In this document: positions 51,834 to 61,300 of the stretch, in pieces
Position numbering within the stretch: the first letter of the stretch is position 1
Layout: the number at the start of each line of letters is the position of its first letter
Origin: WLMZ01 sp039920665
Lineage (GTDB): Bacteria > Actinomycetota > Acidimicrobiia > Acidimicrobiales > Ilumatobacteraceae
Direction: 5' to 3'
Assembly: GCA_039920665.1 (NCBI GenBank)
Contig: JBDSDH010000027.1
Span: forward strand, 16,603 to 80,602
DNA length: 64,000 nucleotides
The notes under the pieces: model-generated
Database searches by the model: none
Seen by the model: the letters and a program-made list of their open reading frames with translations, nothing else
Told to the model about the DNA's origin: nothing
Position numbers and translations under genes: made by a program

Positions 51834-52958
51834 ATGGAATTGAGTCCGCAGTCTGTCGCCAACACCAGTTTCAAGACCGTCAAGAAGGGCTACGACCCGG
51901 CGGAGGTTCGCTCGTATCTGGAGTCCCTGTCGAAGTCGGTCGAGAGCCTGCAGTCGCAGGCCACCGCAATGGAAGCGCGTGCGCGCGCTGCGGTGGCCCG
52001 GTTGCAGGAGATCGCGGCCCAGCCGGCCACCCAGGCACTACCGGCCACAGCTGCCGAGCCAGCTGCTGACCAGCGAAAGTCGATCGTCGAAGCCCACGTC
52101 GACGAAGCCGAGACGATCAGCCGGACGTTGCTGCTCGCCCAGCGGACGGCGGACATAACCATCGCCGAGGCCCAAGCAGAAGCAAGGCGAATCACCGACG
52201 GGGCGGCCGAAGAAGGTCAGCAGGTGGTCCACGGTGCGCAGAACACTGCCGATCGGTTGGTCGAAGACGCGAAGGTCGACGCTCGTCGTGCCGGTGAGGG
52301 CCAGCGGATCGAGGTCGAGAGCGAGGTCCAGTCGTTGTTGGCCCGCCGGGAATTCCTGATCAGCGATGTCGACCACCTCGAATTGCACATCATCACCCAG
52401 CGCGATCGGCTGCGCGACGTGGCCGCTGCGCTCACCGACATCGTCGCCAAGGTCCCCGGTGGCCTCGGCGACATCCGTCGCCCGCTCGTGTCCGCTGTCG
52501 AAGCCGACGAATCAACGGCTGCTGCCGATTTCGAATCGACCACCTCATCTTCCGTGATGATGGCGGCCGACGAGGTGTCCGATCCGGTGCTCGAGGCACT
52601 CTCGTCGAGTTCGGCGGTGTCGGGCCTCGAGCCTGACGACGCAGTTGGGGCTGATGTTGGGGATGATGTTGGGGATGATGTTGGGGCTGATGTTGGGGCT
52701 GATGACGAGGATCGAGTCGGCGACTCCGTCCAGGACGCCGTAGGTGGTGCCGAACTCGATCAGATCTGGTCGGGGCGAGCGGGCCAAGCGACCGATGTCC
52801 CGGCAGTCGACGAAGCCACCGATTCGACTCCGGACGGCACACCGCCGTCCGGTCAACCGAATCAATTCCTGTTCGAGGACATCACGGCTGAAGTCCCAGC
52901 AGTGATGCCCAACGACCCAGCTGACGAGATGACGATCAGCGGCGACGAACTGCGCTGA
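51834..52958 (+). CDS. divIVA: DivIVA/Wag31-like polar growth protein
   Basis: 374 residues. N-terminal DivIVA domain with SPQSVANTSFKTVKKGYDPA, then E-V-R-S-Y-L, which targets curved membrane, followed by a long coiled-coil with many Ala, Glu and Gln (about residues 30-210). The C-terminal 150 residues are acidic and low complexity, with VGAD/VGDD five times. Wag31 in actinobacteria directs polar cell-wall synthesis. It follows sepF, the usual order, but yggT is missing between them. Confidence 0.9.
   Translation: MELSPQSVANTSFKTVKKGYDPAEVRSYLESLSKSVESLQSQATAMEARARAAVARLQEIAAQPATQALPATAAEPAADQRKSIVEAHVDEAETISRTLLLAQRTADITIAEAQAEARRITDGAAEEGQQVVHGAQNTADRLVEDAKVDARRAGEGQRIEVESEVQSLLARREFLISDVDHLELHIITQRDRLRDVAAALTDIVAKVPGGLGDIRRPLVSAVEADESTAAADFESTTSSSVMMAADEVSDPVLEALSSSSAVSGLEPDDAVGADVGDDVGDDVGADVGADDEDRVGDSVQDAVGGAELDQIWSGRAGQATDVPAVDEATDSTPDGTPPSGQPNQFLFEDITAEVPAVMPNDPADEMTISGDELR
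52644..52703 (+). repeat. Five 12-base tandem units in divIVA
   Basis: GTTGGGGMTGAT five times, encoding VGAD, VGDD, VGDD, VGAD, VGAD in the acidic C-terminal region. Confidence 0.95.
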
Positions 52959-53058
52959 GCTCGGCTCCTCAGCCCGTTCTTCCAGTCGGTGGCGCCGGTC
53001 GCCATGGACTTTCACCGAGCAATCATCGAGCAATCACCAAGCAAATGGGCAGACGTCG

Positions 53059-53087
53059 TTGGCGATGGGCGTCGACGGCTCTACGCT
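53059..53087 (+). promoter_or_regulatory. Candidate promoter TTGGCG-17-TACGCT before the TraR-like gene
   Basis: -35 TTGGCG (53059-53064), 17-base spacer, -10 TACGCT (53082-53087). GGGAGG (53105-53110) precedes ATG 53115, so this message would have a short leader. It would drive the TraR-lspA-rluD unit. Confidence 0.5.
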
Positions 53088-53114
53088 CCGCACGTTCATC
53101 CACCGGGAGGTCCC

Positions 53115-53771
53115 ATGGCCAAGAGAGCAGAAGCGACGGCAGCCACTGCCAGCGCTGCACCAGCAAAGAAGGCAACGGCAGCTGCCAAGGCTCCGGTCAA
53201 ATCAGCTGCCAAGGCTCCGGTCAAGGCGACCTCGAAGGCAACGCCCGCCAAGGCGCCTGCGGTAGCCGTCTCGGTCGAGGCCGTCCCCGCAGCCGCCAAG
53301 AAGCCAGCTCCGGCGAGAAAGCCGGCGACACCGCCAGAGCCGGCAGCCACTCTGCCGCCCGTCAAGGGTGAGACCAAAGACGGCATCAAGTACACCAAGG
53401 ACTTCGATGTCAAGTTCCTCACCGTGCAGAAGAAGCTGCTGCTCGAGGCGCGTGTATCGCTGACCGGGCAAGCCCTACGACTCGAGGACGAGGCGAATTC
53501 GTTGATCGACGACGAGATGGGCGATGTCCAGTTCGACGACGAATCCGGCGAAGGCGACACGATGGTCGTCGAGCGTGAGCGCGATCTCTTCCTGTCGGCT
53601 CGGGCTCGCAACGACATCGAGGAGATCGATGGTGCCCTGCGACGACTCGAGACCGGTGCGTACGGCTACTCCGTCGTCTCGTTCAAGCCGATCCCTCGCG
53701 AACGGCTCGAAGCGATTCCGTGGGCGACCGAGCTGACCGAGGAAAAAGTCGGAGGGATTGGCAGACGATGA
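53115..53771 (+). CDS. TraR/DksA-like protein lacking the zinc-finger cysteines
   Basis: 218 residues. N-terminal 85 residues are Ala/Lys/Pro-rich, like a histone H1 tail (AKKATAAAKAPVKSAAKAPV). The C-terminal part is DksA/TraR-like: coiled-coil segment then LETGAYGYSVVSFKPIPRER followed by LEAIPWAT. In the family the C-x2-C before KPIP and the Cys residues after PWAT bind zinc; here they are Tyr/Ser, Ser and non-Cys residues. Coupled to lspA by ATGA. Function probably at RNA polymerase, but a zinc-less form is uncertain. Confidence 0.85.
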   Translation: MAKRAEATAATASAAPAKKATAAAKAPVKSAAKAPVKATSKATPAKAPAVAVSVEAVPAAAKKPAPARKPATPPEPAATLPPVKGETKDGIKYTKDFDVKFLTVQKKLLLEARVSLTGQALRLEDEANSLIDDEMGDVQFDDESGEGDTMVVERERDLFLSARARNDIEEIDGALRRLETGAYGYSVVSFKPIPRERLEAIPWATELTEEKVGGIGRR

Positions 53772-54481
53772 CCGGCGCGAACGACAGCACCGAGCGGGGT
53801 GACGAGACGGACGCCGATGTGCGGACCGACTCGGACTCCGAACTCGACGCTGCGTTCTGCGAACCTGTCACCGAACTCGACGTCGATCCAGACGTCGCAT
53901 CGGCCAGTTCTGACGAATCATCGCACGACTCGGCGGATGATTCGTCCGCACACGCTGTTGTTGTTGCGCCACGGCCGAGGTCGTCGATCCCATTCAGCTT
54001 GGCCGTGGCCGCAGTGGTCCTGGTCCTCGATCAACTGAGCAAACATTGGGCGGTCAACGCGCTCAGCGATGGAGCGTCGCGACATGTGGTCTGGAAGCTG
54101 AACTGGAACCTTGCCTACAACAGCGGGATGGCGTTCTCGCGAGGCCAGGGGATCGGGCCCTACATCGGCGCGCTGGCGCTGGTGGTGGTCGTGGTGTTGG
54201 TGCTGTCGTTGCGGCGTCAAACTGGCCGGGCCAGCACGATCGCGGTGGGACTGGTGGTCGGTGGCGCCTGTGGCAACCTGGCTGATCGACTGTTCCGGGG
54301 CGACGGCTGGCTGCACGGGAGCGTGATCGACTTCATCGATTTCCAATTCTGGCCGATCTTCAACGTGGCCGACATGGGTGTCTCCATCGGCGGCGTTCTG
54401 ATCGTGTTGACGGCTCTGTTCGAGGGCAAGTCCGTCAGGGCCTCCGCGAAATCTCTCACCAAGGTTGGTTCCTCGTCATGA
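53768..54481 (+). CDS. lspA: Lipoprotein signal peptidase LspA
   Basis: 237 residues; removes signal peptides from prolipoproteins such as those at 136 and 18397. An acidic cytoplasmic tail of about 75 residues precedes four helices. Family motifs VLDQLSKHW, NLAYNSGMAFS, and the two catalytic Asp regions GGACGNLADRLF and FNVADMGVSIGG are present. Tail length is unusual; the core is standard. ATGA overlaps with the TraR-like gene and rluD. Confidence 0.94.
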   Translation: MTGANDSTERGDETDADVRTDSDSELDAAFCEPVTELDVDPDVASASSDESSHDSADDSSAHAVVVAPRPRSSIPFSLAVAAVVLVLDQLSKHWAVNALSDGASRHVVWKLNWNLAYNSGMAFSRGQGIGPYIGALALVVVVVLVLSLRRQTGRASTIAVGLVVGGACGNLADRLFRGDGWLHGSVIDFIDFQFWPIFNVADMGVSIGGVLIVLTALFEGKSVRASAKSLTKVGSSS

Positions 54482-55395
54482 TTCGTGAAGAGATCCCGGC
54501 TGCGCTCGTCGGCGAGCGGCTCGACCGCATCGTTGCACTCCTCACCGACGCGAGTCGGTCCGATGCCGCGGTGTTGGTCGCCGACGGGGGAGCGAGGATC
54601 AACGGCGAGCCGGCACTCAGCGGCAAGGTTCGTGTCGCGCTCGGCAACGTGGTCGAGGTCGATCCCAGCAAATTGCCGGTCAAGGCTCTGCCGGTCGGCG
54701 ACGACACCATCGATCTGCCGGTGTTGTACACCGACGACGATGTGATCGTCGTCAACAAGCCACCAGGACTGGTCGTTCATCCCGGACACGGGCACCCCGA
54801 CGGAACGCTTGTCAACGCCGTGCTGGCCCGGTTTCCCGATCTCGCAGATGTTGGCGATCCACTCCGCCCGGGCATCGTGCACCGCCTCGACGTCGGCACC
54901 AGCGGATTGATGATCGTCGCCCGCAGCCAACGCGCCTACGACGTGCTCGTTGCCGCATTGGCTGCGCGCAGCATCGCCCGCAGTTATCGCACCCTCGTGT
55001 GGGGCCACCTCGAGTCTGCGAATGGGCTGATCGATGCTCCGATCGGGCGTGATCATCGCGATCCGCTGCGGATGGCTGTCGTCATCGACGGCAAGCCAGC
55101 GCGTACTCGCTACCGCACGGTGACGAACTACTCGCGCCCGGCCGAGGTGGCCGAACTCGAATGCCAGTTGGAAACCGGACGCACCCATCAGATCCGCGTC
55201 CACCTCGCGGCGGCCGGGCATCCAGTGGTCGGCGACGGCACGTACGGCGGGATTCGCAACGCCGTCTCCTCGCCGCGACCGTTTCTCCACGCCGCAGCAC
55301 TGGCGTTCAACCACCCCGCCACGGGTGAGCAGATGTCGTTCGAGGCGCCATTACCGGACGACCTCGTCGCGGTACTTGCCACCCTCGCCGACTGA
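54478..55395 (+). CDS. Pseudouridine synthase RluD-like
   Basis: 305 residues. N-terminal S4-like RNA-binding domain (GERLDRIVALLTDASRSDAA), then the RluA/D catalytic core with HRLDVGTSGLMIVA holding the catalytic Asp and KPARTRYRTV, QLETGRTHQIRVHLA. Target is probably large-subunit rRNA, as for RluD of other bacteria. Last gene of the TraR-lspA-rluD unit. Confidence 0.93.
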   Translation: MIREEIPAALVGERLDRIVALLTDASRSDAAVLVADGGARINGEPALSGKVRVALGNVVEVDPSKLPVKALPVGDDTIDLPVLYTDDDVIVVNKPPGLVVHPGHGHPDGTLVNAVLARFPDLADVGDPLRPGIVHRLDVGTSGLMIVARSQRAYDVLVAALAARSIARSYRTLVWGHLESANGLIDAPIGRDHRDPLRMAVVIDGKPARTRYRTVTNYSRPAEVAELECQLETGRTHQIRVHLAAAGHPVVGDGTYGGIRNAVSSPRPFLHAAALAFNHPATGEQMSFEAPLPDDLVAVLATLAD

Positions 55396-55457
55396 TTGTT
55401 CGCCGATCGACACTCTGGTCGACTCGACCGAACGGCGCCAACGGTGCATGCGCACGC

Positions 55458-55463
55458 TATGTT
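55458..55463 (+). promoter_or_regulatory. -10 element TATGTT, leaderless type
   Basis: TATGTT ends 6 bases before ATG 55470; no Shine-Dalgarno sequence. Confidence 0.5.
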
Positions 55464-55469
55464 TCGGCG

Positions 55470-55898
55470 ATGCCGAACGATCTGGTCCTGAAGACGATGA
55501 ACTGTGTCCACCGCACCCTGCTGGCGGTGTCGGGCGGACGTCTCGGGTGGACAGCCGGGTCGATGCCCGTGCTCGAACTGACCACCACCGGGCGCAAGAG
55601 CGGACAGAAGCGTTCGGTGATGTTGACGTCACCAGTTCGCGACGGTGCGTCGATCGTGATCGTTGCGTCCAAGGGTGGCGAGGACACACACCCGGCATGG
55701 TTCCTCAACCTGCAGGCCGACCCGGCGGTCGAGGTGTCGACCAAGGGCTCGCCCAGGCAGCCGATGACGGCTCGAGTGGCCGATGCCACCGAACGGGCCC
55801 GGCTGTGGCCCCAAATCACCGCTGCGTACAAGAACTACGCCGGCTATCAGGACAAGACGGATCGTGAGATCCCGGTGGTGTTGCTCGACCCGCGCTGA
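55470..55898 (+). CDS. DDN-family (F420-dependent) nitroreductase-like protein
   Basis: 142 residues of the deazaflavin-dependent nitroreductase superfamily, which uses cofactor F420 for hydride transfer. TTTGRKSGQKRSVMLTSPVR, ASKGGEDTHPAWFLNLQADP and the closing TDREIPVVLLDPR are hallmarks. Substrate unknown: menaquinone-like quinones are one candidate. Implies the organism makes F420. A convergent Rrf2 regulator follows after 31 bases. Confidence 0.88.
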   Translation: MPNDLVLKTMNCVHRTLLAVSGGRLGWTAGSMPVLELTTTGRKSGQKRSVMLTSPVRDGASIVIVASKGGEDTHPAWFLNLQADPAVEVSTKGSPRQPMTARVADATERARLWPQITAAYKNYAGYQDKTDREIPVVLLDPR

Positions 55899-55929
55899 CC
55901 GGCATCCGCCAGGAATTCGAGTCCGAGAA

Positions 55930-56388
55930 TCAGAGAACTGGTCGGGCGAGCATGTCTGGCCACGGTGTGGTGCCCTGGGCCGCGAGCGCAACCTCGGCCA
56001 GGGTGAAACCCTCCATGTGGCGGCGCATCATGTCGCCCGCCTCTTTCCAGATCGCGAGCAGGACGCACTGACCCTCGTGGTCGCAGGCCCCATCCTGGTG
56101 AGGTTCACCGAAGTCGCCGAGCGAGATCGGACCGTCGACAGCCGAGAGGATCTCGGACAGCCGGATGTCTTCGGTGGGCCGAGCGAGGATGTACCCACCA
56201 CCGACACCACGCTTGGAGCGCACCAGTCCAGCACCCTTCAACGCCAGCAGGATCTGCTCGAGGTAGGGCTGGGGGAGTCCCGTGCGTCGGGCGATGTCGG
56301 CCACGGATGTCGGCCCGGGTTCGCTGATGTGCAGCGCCAGGGACAGCAGAGCTCGACAGGCGTAGTCGCCCTTGGTGGAAATACGCAC
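55930..56388 (-). CDS. Rrf2-family transcriptional regulator with two Cys
   Basis: 152 residues, GTG start. Winged-helix DNA-binding domain (STKGDYACRALLSLALH, RTGLPQPYLEQILLALKGAG, KRGVGGGYILARP). The effector loop reads GACDHEGQCVLLAIW: two Cys, where IscR-type Fe-S regulators have three. It may sense redox or iron-sulphur state. TACGCT lies 6 bases before the start, predicting a leaderless message. Divergent from the phosphatase-superfamily gene. Confidence 0.88.
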   Translation of the reverse strand: MRISTKGDYACRALLSLALHISEPGPTSVADIARRTGLPQPYLEQILLALKGAGLVRSKRGVGGGYILARPTEDIRLSEILSAVDGPISLGDFGEPHQDGACDHEGQCVLLAIWKEAGDMMRRHMEGFTLAEVALAAQGTTPWPDMLARPVL

Positions 56389-56394
56389 AGCCCC

Positions 56395-56400
56395 AGCGTA
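56395..56400 (-). promoter_or_regulatory. -10 element TACGCT before the Rrf2 gene
   Basis: Minus-strand TACGCT ends 6 bases before GTG 56388. Confidence 0.45.
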
Positions 56401-56495
56401 GCGGTCTGGCCGGTCGCGCAGCGGGAGTGGACGTCGGCGGTGGTGACGCGTCGAGTGTGGCGCTCTGGGCGCGAACGTGGTGGACTGTCCCCGGC

Positions 56496-57602
56496 GTGAA
56501 CGAGCAACCTGTCCTCCCCAACTATTCCGGCGCGAATGTGCGCGGCATCATCCCGGCTCTGCTGGCGCCGCGCGGTGTTGCCCTGCCGAACTGGATGCCT
56601 GGTCTGGCCGCCGCTCCGCAGCGTGTCGTGCTCGTCGTCGACGGACTCGGATGGGAACAACTGCAGAGCCGTCTGGCATTGGCACCGACACTGGCCTCGA
56701 TGACCGGCGGACGGATTACCACGGTCGCTCCGAGCACCACCGCAACCGCACTGACATCGATCGCAACCGGGCTCACGCCAGGTGAGCATGGTTTGATCGG
56801 CTATCGATTCGACGTCGGTGGCGATGTACTCAATGTGCTGCGCTGGCGCGGCGAAAGCCACGACCTGCGCCGCTCGCATCCGCCTCGCGATCTGCAGCCC
56901 TTCGCCCCGTTCCTCGGCGAGGCACCGCCGGTCATCAGCCGCGTCGAACTCGAGGCTTCGGCATTCACCGAGGCCCACCTGCGCGGATCGCGACCCGTCG
57001 GCTGGCGCCTGGCATCGGCCATTGCGATCGAGGTCGAGCGCCAGCTGAAAGCGGGCGAACGGTTCGTCTACGCATACTACGACGGCATCGACAAGACCGC
57101 CCACGAGCGTGGGTTCGGTGACTACTACGACGCCGAGCTGCAAACCGTCGATCGGCTCGTCGCCGACATCCTGGCTCGGATACCCGTCGACGCAACGCTG
57201 CTGGTCACAGCGGACCACGGTCAGGTGCATGTCGGCGACAACGTCATTCGCCCGTCCAACGACCTCCTTGCGCTCGTTCGGCTGCAGACGGGGGAGGGGC
57301 GCTTTCGCTGGCTGCACGCCCGCAACGGCGCCCAAGCCGACCTGCTGGCAGCAGCCACGGCGGCCCACGCCGACCTGGCCTGGGTCGTCACCCGGACCCA
57401 GGTCATCGACGAACGCTGGTTCGGCCCCGTTGTCTCCCCACCTGTCGCGAGTCGGCTCGGAGACGTCGCCCTCGTCGCTCGCGAGCCGGTGACTTTTTAC
57501 GACCCGGCGGACACTGGTCCGTATGAATTGGTCTGCCGTCACGGCAGCCTGACGAGTGCTGAAATGTACGTCCCCCTGCTCGCCGCCGCCGGCCGCCCCT
57601 GA
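56496..57602 (+). CDS. Alkaline-phosphatase-superfamily hydrolase (NPP-like)
   Basis: 368 residues, GTG start. Metal and nucleophile motifs: VLVVDGLGWEQL (metal Asp), APSTTATALTSIATGLTPGE with the Thr nucleophile region, YYDGIDKTAHERG (metal Asp/His) and LLVTADHGQVHVG. The layout is like nucleotide pyrophosphatase/phosphodiesterases. There is no signal peptide, so the protein is probably cytoplasmic. Substrate unknown. It lies 13 bases before bpa and likely shares its transcript. Confidence 0.86.
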   Translation: MNEQPVLPNYSGANVRGIIPALLAPRGVALPNWMPGLAAAPQRVVLVVDGLGWEQLQSRLALAPTLASMTGGRITTVAPSTTATALTSIATGLTPGEHGLIGYRFDVGGDVLNVLRWRGESHDLRRSHPPRDLQPFAPFLGEAPPVISRVELEASAFTEAHLRGSRPVGWRLASAIAIEVERQLKAGERFVYAYYDGIDKTAHERGFGDYYDAELQTVDRLVADILARIPVDATLLVTADHGQVHVGDNVIRPSNDLLALVRLQTGEGRFRWLHARNGAQADLLAAATAAHADLAWVVTRTQVIDERWFGPVVSPPVASRLGDVALVAREPVTFYDPADTGPYELVCRHGSLTSAEMYVPLLAAAGRP

Positions 57603-57615
57603 GAAAGAGTTCCAG

Positions 57616-58212
57616 ATGACGAACGATCAACCCCACGAAACCACCACCGATGTCGATACCTCGGCCGACGAGACCACGTCCGCCCCCGACGGTTCTGCCG
57701 AGCCCGTGATCGAGCACGGCGAGATCGTCAACCCTCCCATCATTGACGAGGAAGCCACCGAAACCGTCACCGCTCCCGCAAAGGTCATGCGGATCGGATC
57801 GATGGTCAAGCAGTTGCTCGAAGAAGTCAAGGCGTCAGATCTCGATGAAGAGAGCCGCGAGAGGCTGGCCGAGATCTACGAGCGTTCGATCGCTGAGCTG
57901 TCCGTTGCATTGTCGCCCGATCTGCAGCACGAGCTGCACATGTTGACATTGCCGTTCAAGGACGGTGTCGCCCCGAGCAGCGGCGAGATCCGAGTCGCGC
58001 ACGCCCAACTCGTGGGATGGCTCGAAGGACTGTTCCACGGCATCCAGGCAACGCTCTTCGCCCAGCAGTTGGCAGCTCGCCAGCAGCTCGAGCAGATGCG
58101 TGGTATCCCGGCTGGTTCCGACCAGGGCATCGATCCGCGACTGCTGGCCCAGCAACCCGGCGCGCAGCAGGGTCCTGGCAACGCCGCGGATCGGCCCGGC
58201 ACGTATCTCTGA
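57616..58212 (+). CDS. bpa: Bacterial proteasome activator Bpa (PafE, DUF2587)
   Basis: 198 residues. ATP-independent ring-forming activator that docks on the 20S proteasome. The core segment AKVMRIGSMVKQLLEEVKAS, HELHMLTLPFKDGVAPSSGE and AQLVGWLEGLFHGIQATLFA closely resemble mycobacterial Bpa. The C-terminus RPGTYL preserves the GxYL proteasome-docking ending. The N-terminal 60 residues are acidic and unordered. GAGAAAGAG lies upstream of ATG 57616. Implies a 20S proteasome elsewhere in the genome. Confidence 0.93.
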   Translation: MTNDQPHETTTDVDTSADETTSAPDGSAEPVIEHGEIVNPPIIDEEATETVTAPAKVMRIGSMVKQLLEEVKASDLDEESRERLAEIYERSIAELSVALSPDLQHELHMLTLPFKDGVAPSSGEIRVAHAQLVGWLEGLFHGIQATLFAQQLAARQQLEQMRGIPAGSDQGIDPRLLAQQPGAQQGPGNAADRPGTYL

Positions 58213-58250
58213 GGTGTTCTCGAGCGCCGACTGACGGTTCGGCCAGATCC

Positions 58251-58265
58251 CGGGGGCACCCCCCG
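58251..58265. terminator. Possible hairpin after bpa
   Basis: CGGGGG and CCCCCG form a 6-bp stem with a 3-base loop 38 bases after the bpa stop. No T-run follows; may be a terminator or only a GC-rich patch. Confidence 0.3.
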
Positions 58266-58277
58266 CCGACGCGCTGG

Positions 58278-58283
58278 TACAGT
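58278..58283 (+). promoter_or_regulatory. -10-like TACAGT upstream of dnaE
   Basis: TACAGT lies 64 bases before the proposed dnaE start. A clear -35 was not found. Confidence 0.3.
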
Positions 58284-58347
58284 CCTCGAATCACACTCGT
58301 GTAACTCTGCGGTGGGCAGGGTTCGTTTCGCAAAGGAAGGCCCACTC

Positions 58348-61300
58348 TTGGGCGATTCGTTCACACATCTCCACGTGCACACCGAGTTCTCGATGCTCGA
58401 CGGGGCAGCGCGACTCGACGAACTGGTGGCCAAGGCAGCTCAGGACGGCATGCCGGCGCTCGGCATGACCGACCACGGCAACATGTACGGCGTCTTGGAC
58501 TTCTACAAGGAATGCAAGAAGAACGATGTCAAGCCGATCATCGGCACCGAGGCCTACATGGCGTGGGATTCGCGGCTCGAACGACCGACGAGGCGCGGCC
58601 GGGTCGATGATTCCGGCGGCGACATCGACGGCGGCAAGAAGCTCTACTACCACCTCACGCTGCTCGCCGAGACCGATCAGGGCTACCGCAACCTGATCCA
58701 GCTGAGCAGCCTCGCGTTCATGGAGGGCTACTACTACAAGCCACGGATGGACTGGGAACTGCTGTCGCGTTTCAGCGAAGGACTGATCGCAACGACGTCA
58801 TGTCTCGGCGGCCACGTGCTCCAGTCGCTGCTCAACGGTGACGACAAGGGTGCGCTCGAGAAAGCCGGCCGGCTGCAGGACATCTTCGGGCGCGACAACC
58901 TGTTCGTCGAACTGCAGGATCACGGCCTCGCCGCCCAGCACGAGACCAACCCGAAGCTGATCGAGATCGCGAAGAAGATCGGTGCGCCGTTGATCGCCAC
59001 CAACGACAGCCACTACACCCACCGCCACGACAGCGTGGCTCACGATGCGTTGCTGTGTGTCCAGACCGGGGCGATGCTCAGCGACCCGAAGCGGTTCAAG
59101 TTCGAGGGCGAGGAGCACTATCTCAAGACTGCCGACGAGATGCGGTACCTGTTCCGCGAGTTCCCAGAGGCGTGCGACAACACGCTGTGGGTGGCTGAGC
59201 GGGCCGATGTCACGATTGAGTTCGGCAAGGTCGAACTGCCCAACTTCCCGCTGCCCCCCGGTTTCGCCGACGACACCGAATACCTCCACTTCAAGGCCTG
59301 GGAGGGTGCCAAGGTCCGCTACGCCGATCAGTTGACCGCATCCGGCGAGCTACCGAATTCGGTGATCGAGCGCATTGCGTACGAACTCAAGGTCATTGCC
59401 GACATGGGCTTCAGCAGCTACTTCCTGATCGTGTGGGACTTGATCCGCCACGCCAAGGAGGCCGGCATCCGGGTCGGCCCCGGTCGTGGCTCGGCTGCCG
59501 GCTGTGCGGTGGCCTACTCGTTGCGCATCACCGACCTCGATCCGATCAAGTACGACCTGCTGTTCGAACGCTTCCTCAACCCGAGTCGGGTCTCGATGCC
59601 CGATATCGACATGGACTTCGACTCTCGCTACCGGGACGAGATGATTCGCTACGCAGCCGAGACTTACGGCCGAGACCACGTCGCCCAGATCATCACCTTC
59701 GCCCAGATCAAGGCTCGCAACGCCGTGCGCGACGCGGCCCGGGTGCTCGGGTACCCCTACGGCGTCGGAGACAAGGCCGCCAAGGCGATGCCGCCGCTGG
59801 TCATGGGCCGCGACACCCCGCTCAAGTACTGCTTCGAACAGAACCCGAAGTACGCCGACGGCTACAAGGCCGCCAGTGAGTTGCGCGCGATGTACGACAC
59901 CGATCCCGATCTCAAGCGGGTCATCGACGTCGCCAAGGGCCTCGAAGGGCTGAAGCGAAGCGACGGAATCCACGCCGCCGCTGTAGTGATCACCAAGAAC
60001 GTACTGACCGACTACCTGCCGGTGCAGCGCAAGCCGGCACCGGGTGGCAAAGCCGAAGACGCGCCGGTGGTGACGCAATTCGAAATGCACGGTGTCGAAG
60101 AACTCGGCCTGTTGAAGATGGACTTCCTCGGGCTGCGCAACCTCGACGTCATCACCGACGCGGTCAACATGGTCCGTGTACGCAGCGACCCGGCCTTCGA
60201 CATCGACTCGGTTTCGCTCGACGATCTGCCCACGTTCGATCTGCTCAGCCGCGGCGACACGATTGGTGTGTTCCAACTGGAGTCCCCGCCGATGCGGGCA
60301 CTGCTCAAAGCACTCGCGCCGGACAGCTTCGAAGATGTCGCCGCGCTCATTGCGCTGTACCGGCCGGGCCCGATGAGCGTCAACATGCACTACGACTACG
60401 CCGATCGCAAGAACGGCCGCAAGCCGGTCGAGTTCTTCCACGCCGACGCCGAGGAGGTGCTCACCGACACCTTCGGCCTGATGATCTATCAGGAGAGCGT
60501 GATGCGGGTCGCGCAGAAGTTCGCCGGCTACTCGCTCGCTGAAGCGGACAACCTGCGCAAGGCAATGGGTAAGAAGTCTCGCGAGGTGATGGCCAAGGCC
60601 CGCGACGCGTTCGAGAGTGGCTGCATCACCAGCGGATACGAGCCCAAGCTCGGAAAGGAGCTTTTCGACATCATCGAGAAGTTCGCCGACTACGCGTTCA
60701 ACAAGAGCCACTCCTTCGGTTACGGCCTGGTCACCTACCAGACGGCCTACCTCAAAGCTCACTACCCGGTCGAGTACTTCTCGTGCCTGTTGACCAGCGT
60801 CAAGAGCAACCTCGACAAAGCAGCGGTCTATCTGTCCGACGCCCGATCGATGGGCATCAAGGTGCTCACCCCGGATGTCAATCGGTCGCTCAGCGATTTC
60901 GCTGCGTTGTCGCCGCACGAGGCGCCACCCGGCATCGAACTGCCGGCCAACAGCCCCGGAGCGATCGCGTTCGGTCTCTCGGCGGTACGCAACGTCGGTG
61001 AGGGTCTCGTCGAACTCCTGCTCAACGAACGCGATCAGAACGGACCATACGAGAACTTCTACGACTTCGTCGAACGGGTGCCAGAAGGCGTGCTCAACAA
61101 GCGAACGATCGAATCGCTGATCAAGGCAGGCGCGTTCGACGGATTGGGCCACCCTCGCCAGGGCTTGATGATGGTGTTCGAGCAGATCATCGATTCGGCG
61201 GTTGTGCGCCGTCGCGAGCGTGACCAGGGTGTGATGAGTCTGTTCGGTGACATCGGCGATGACACCGCGAGCGGGTTCGACGAGCGAGTTTCGATCCCCG

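Noticed and set aside
58251..58265. GC hairpin after bpa as a classic Rho-independent terminator
   Set aside because: Stem is short and no T-run follows; kept only as a low-confidence feature.
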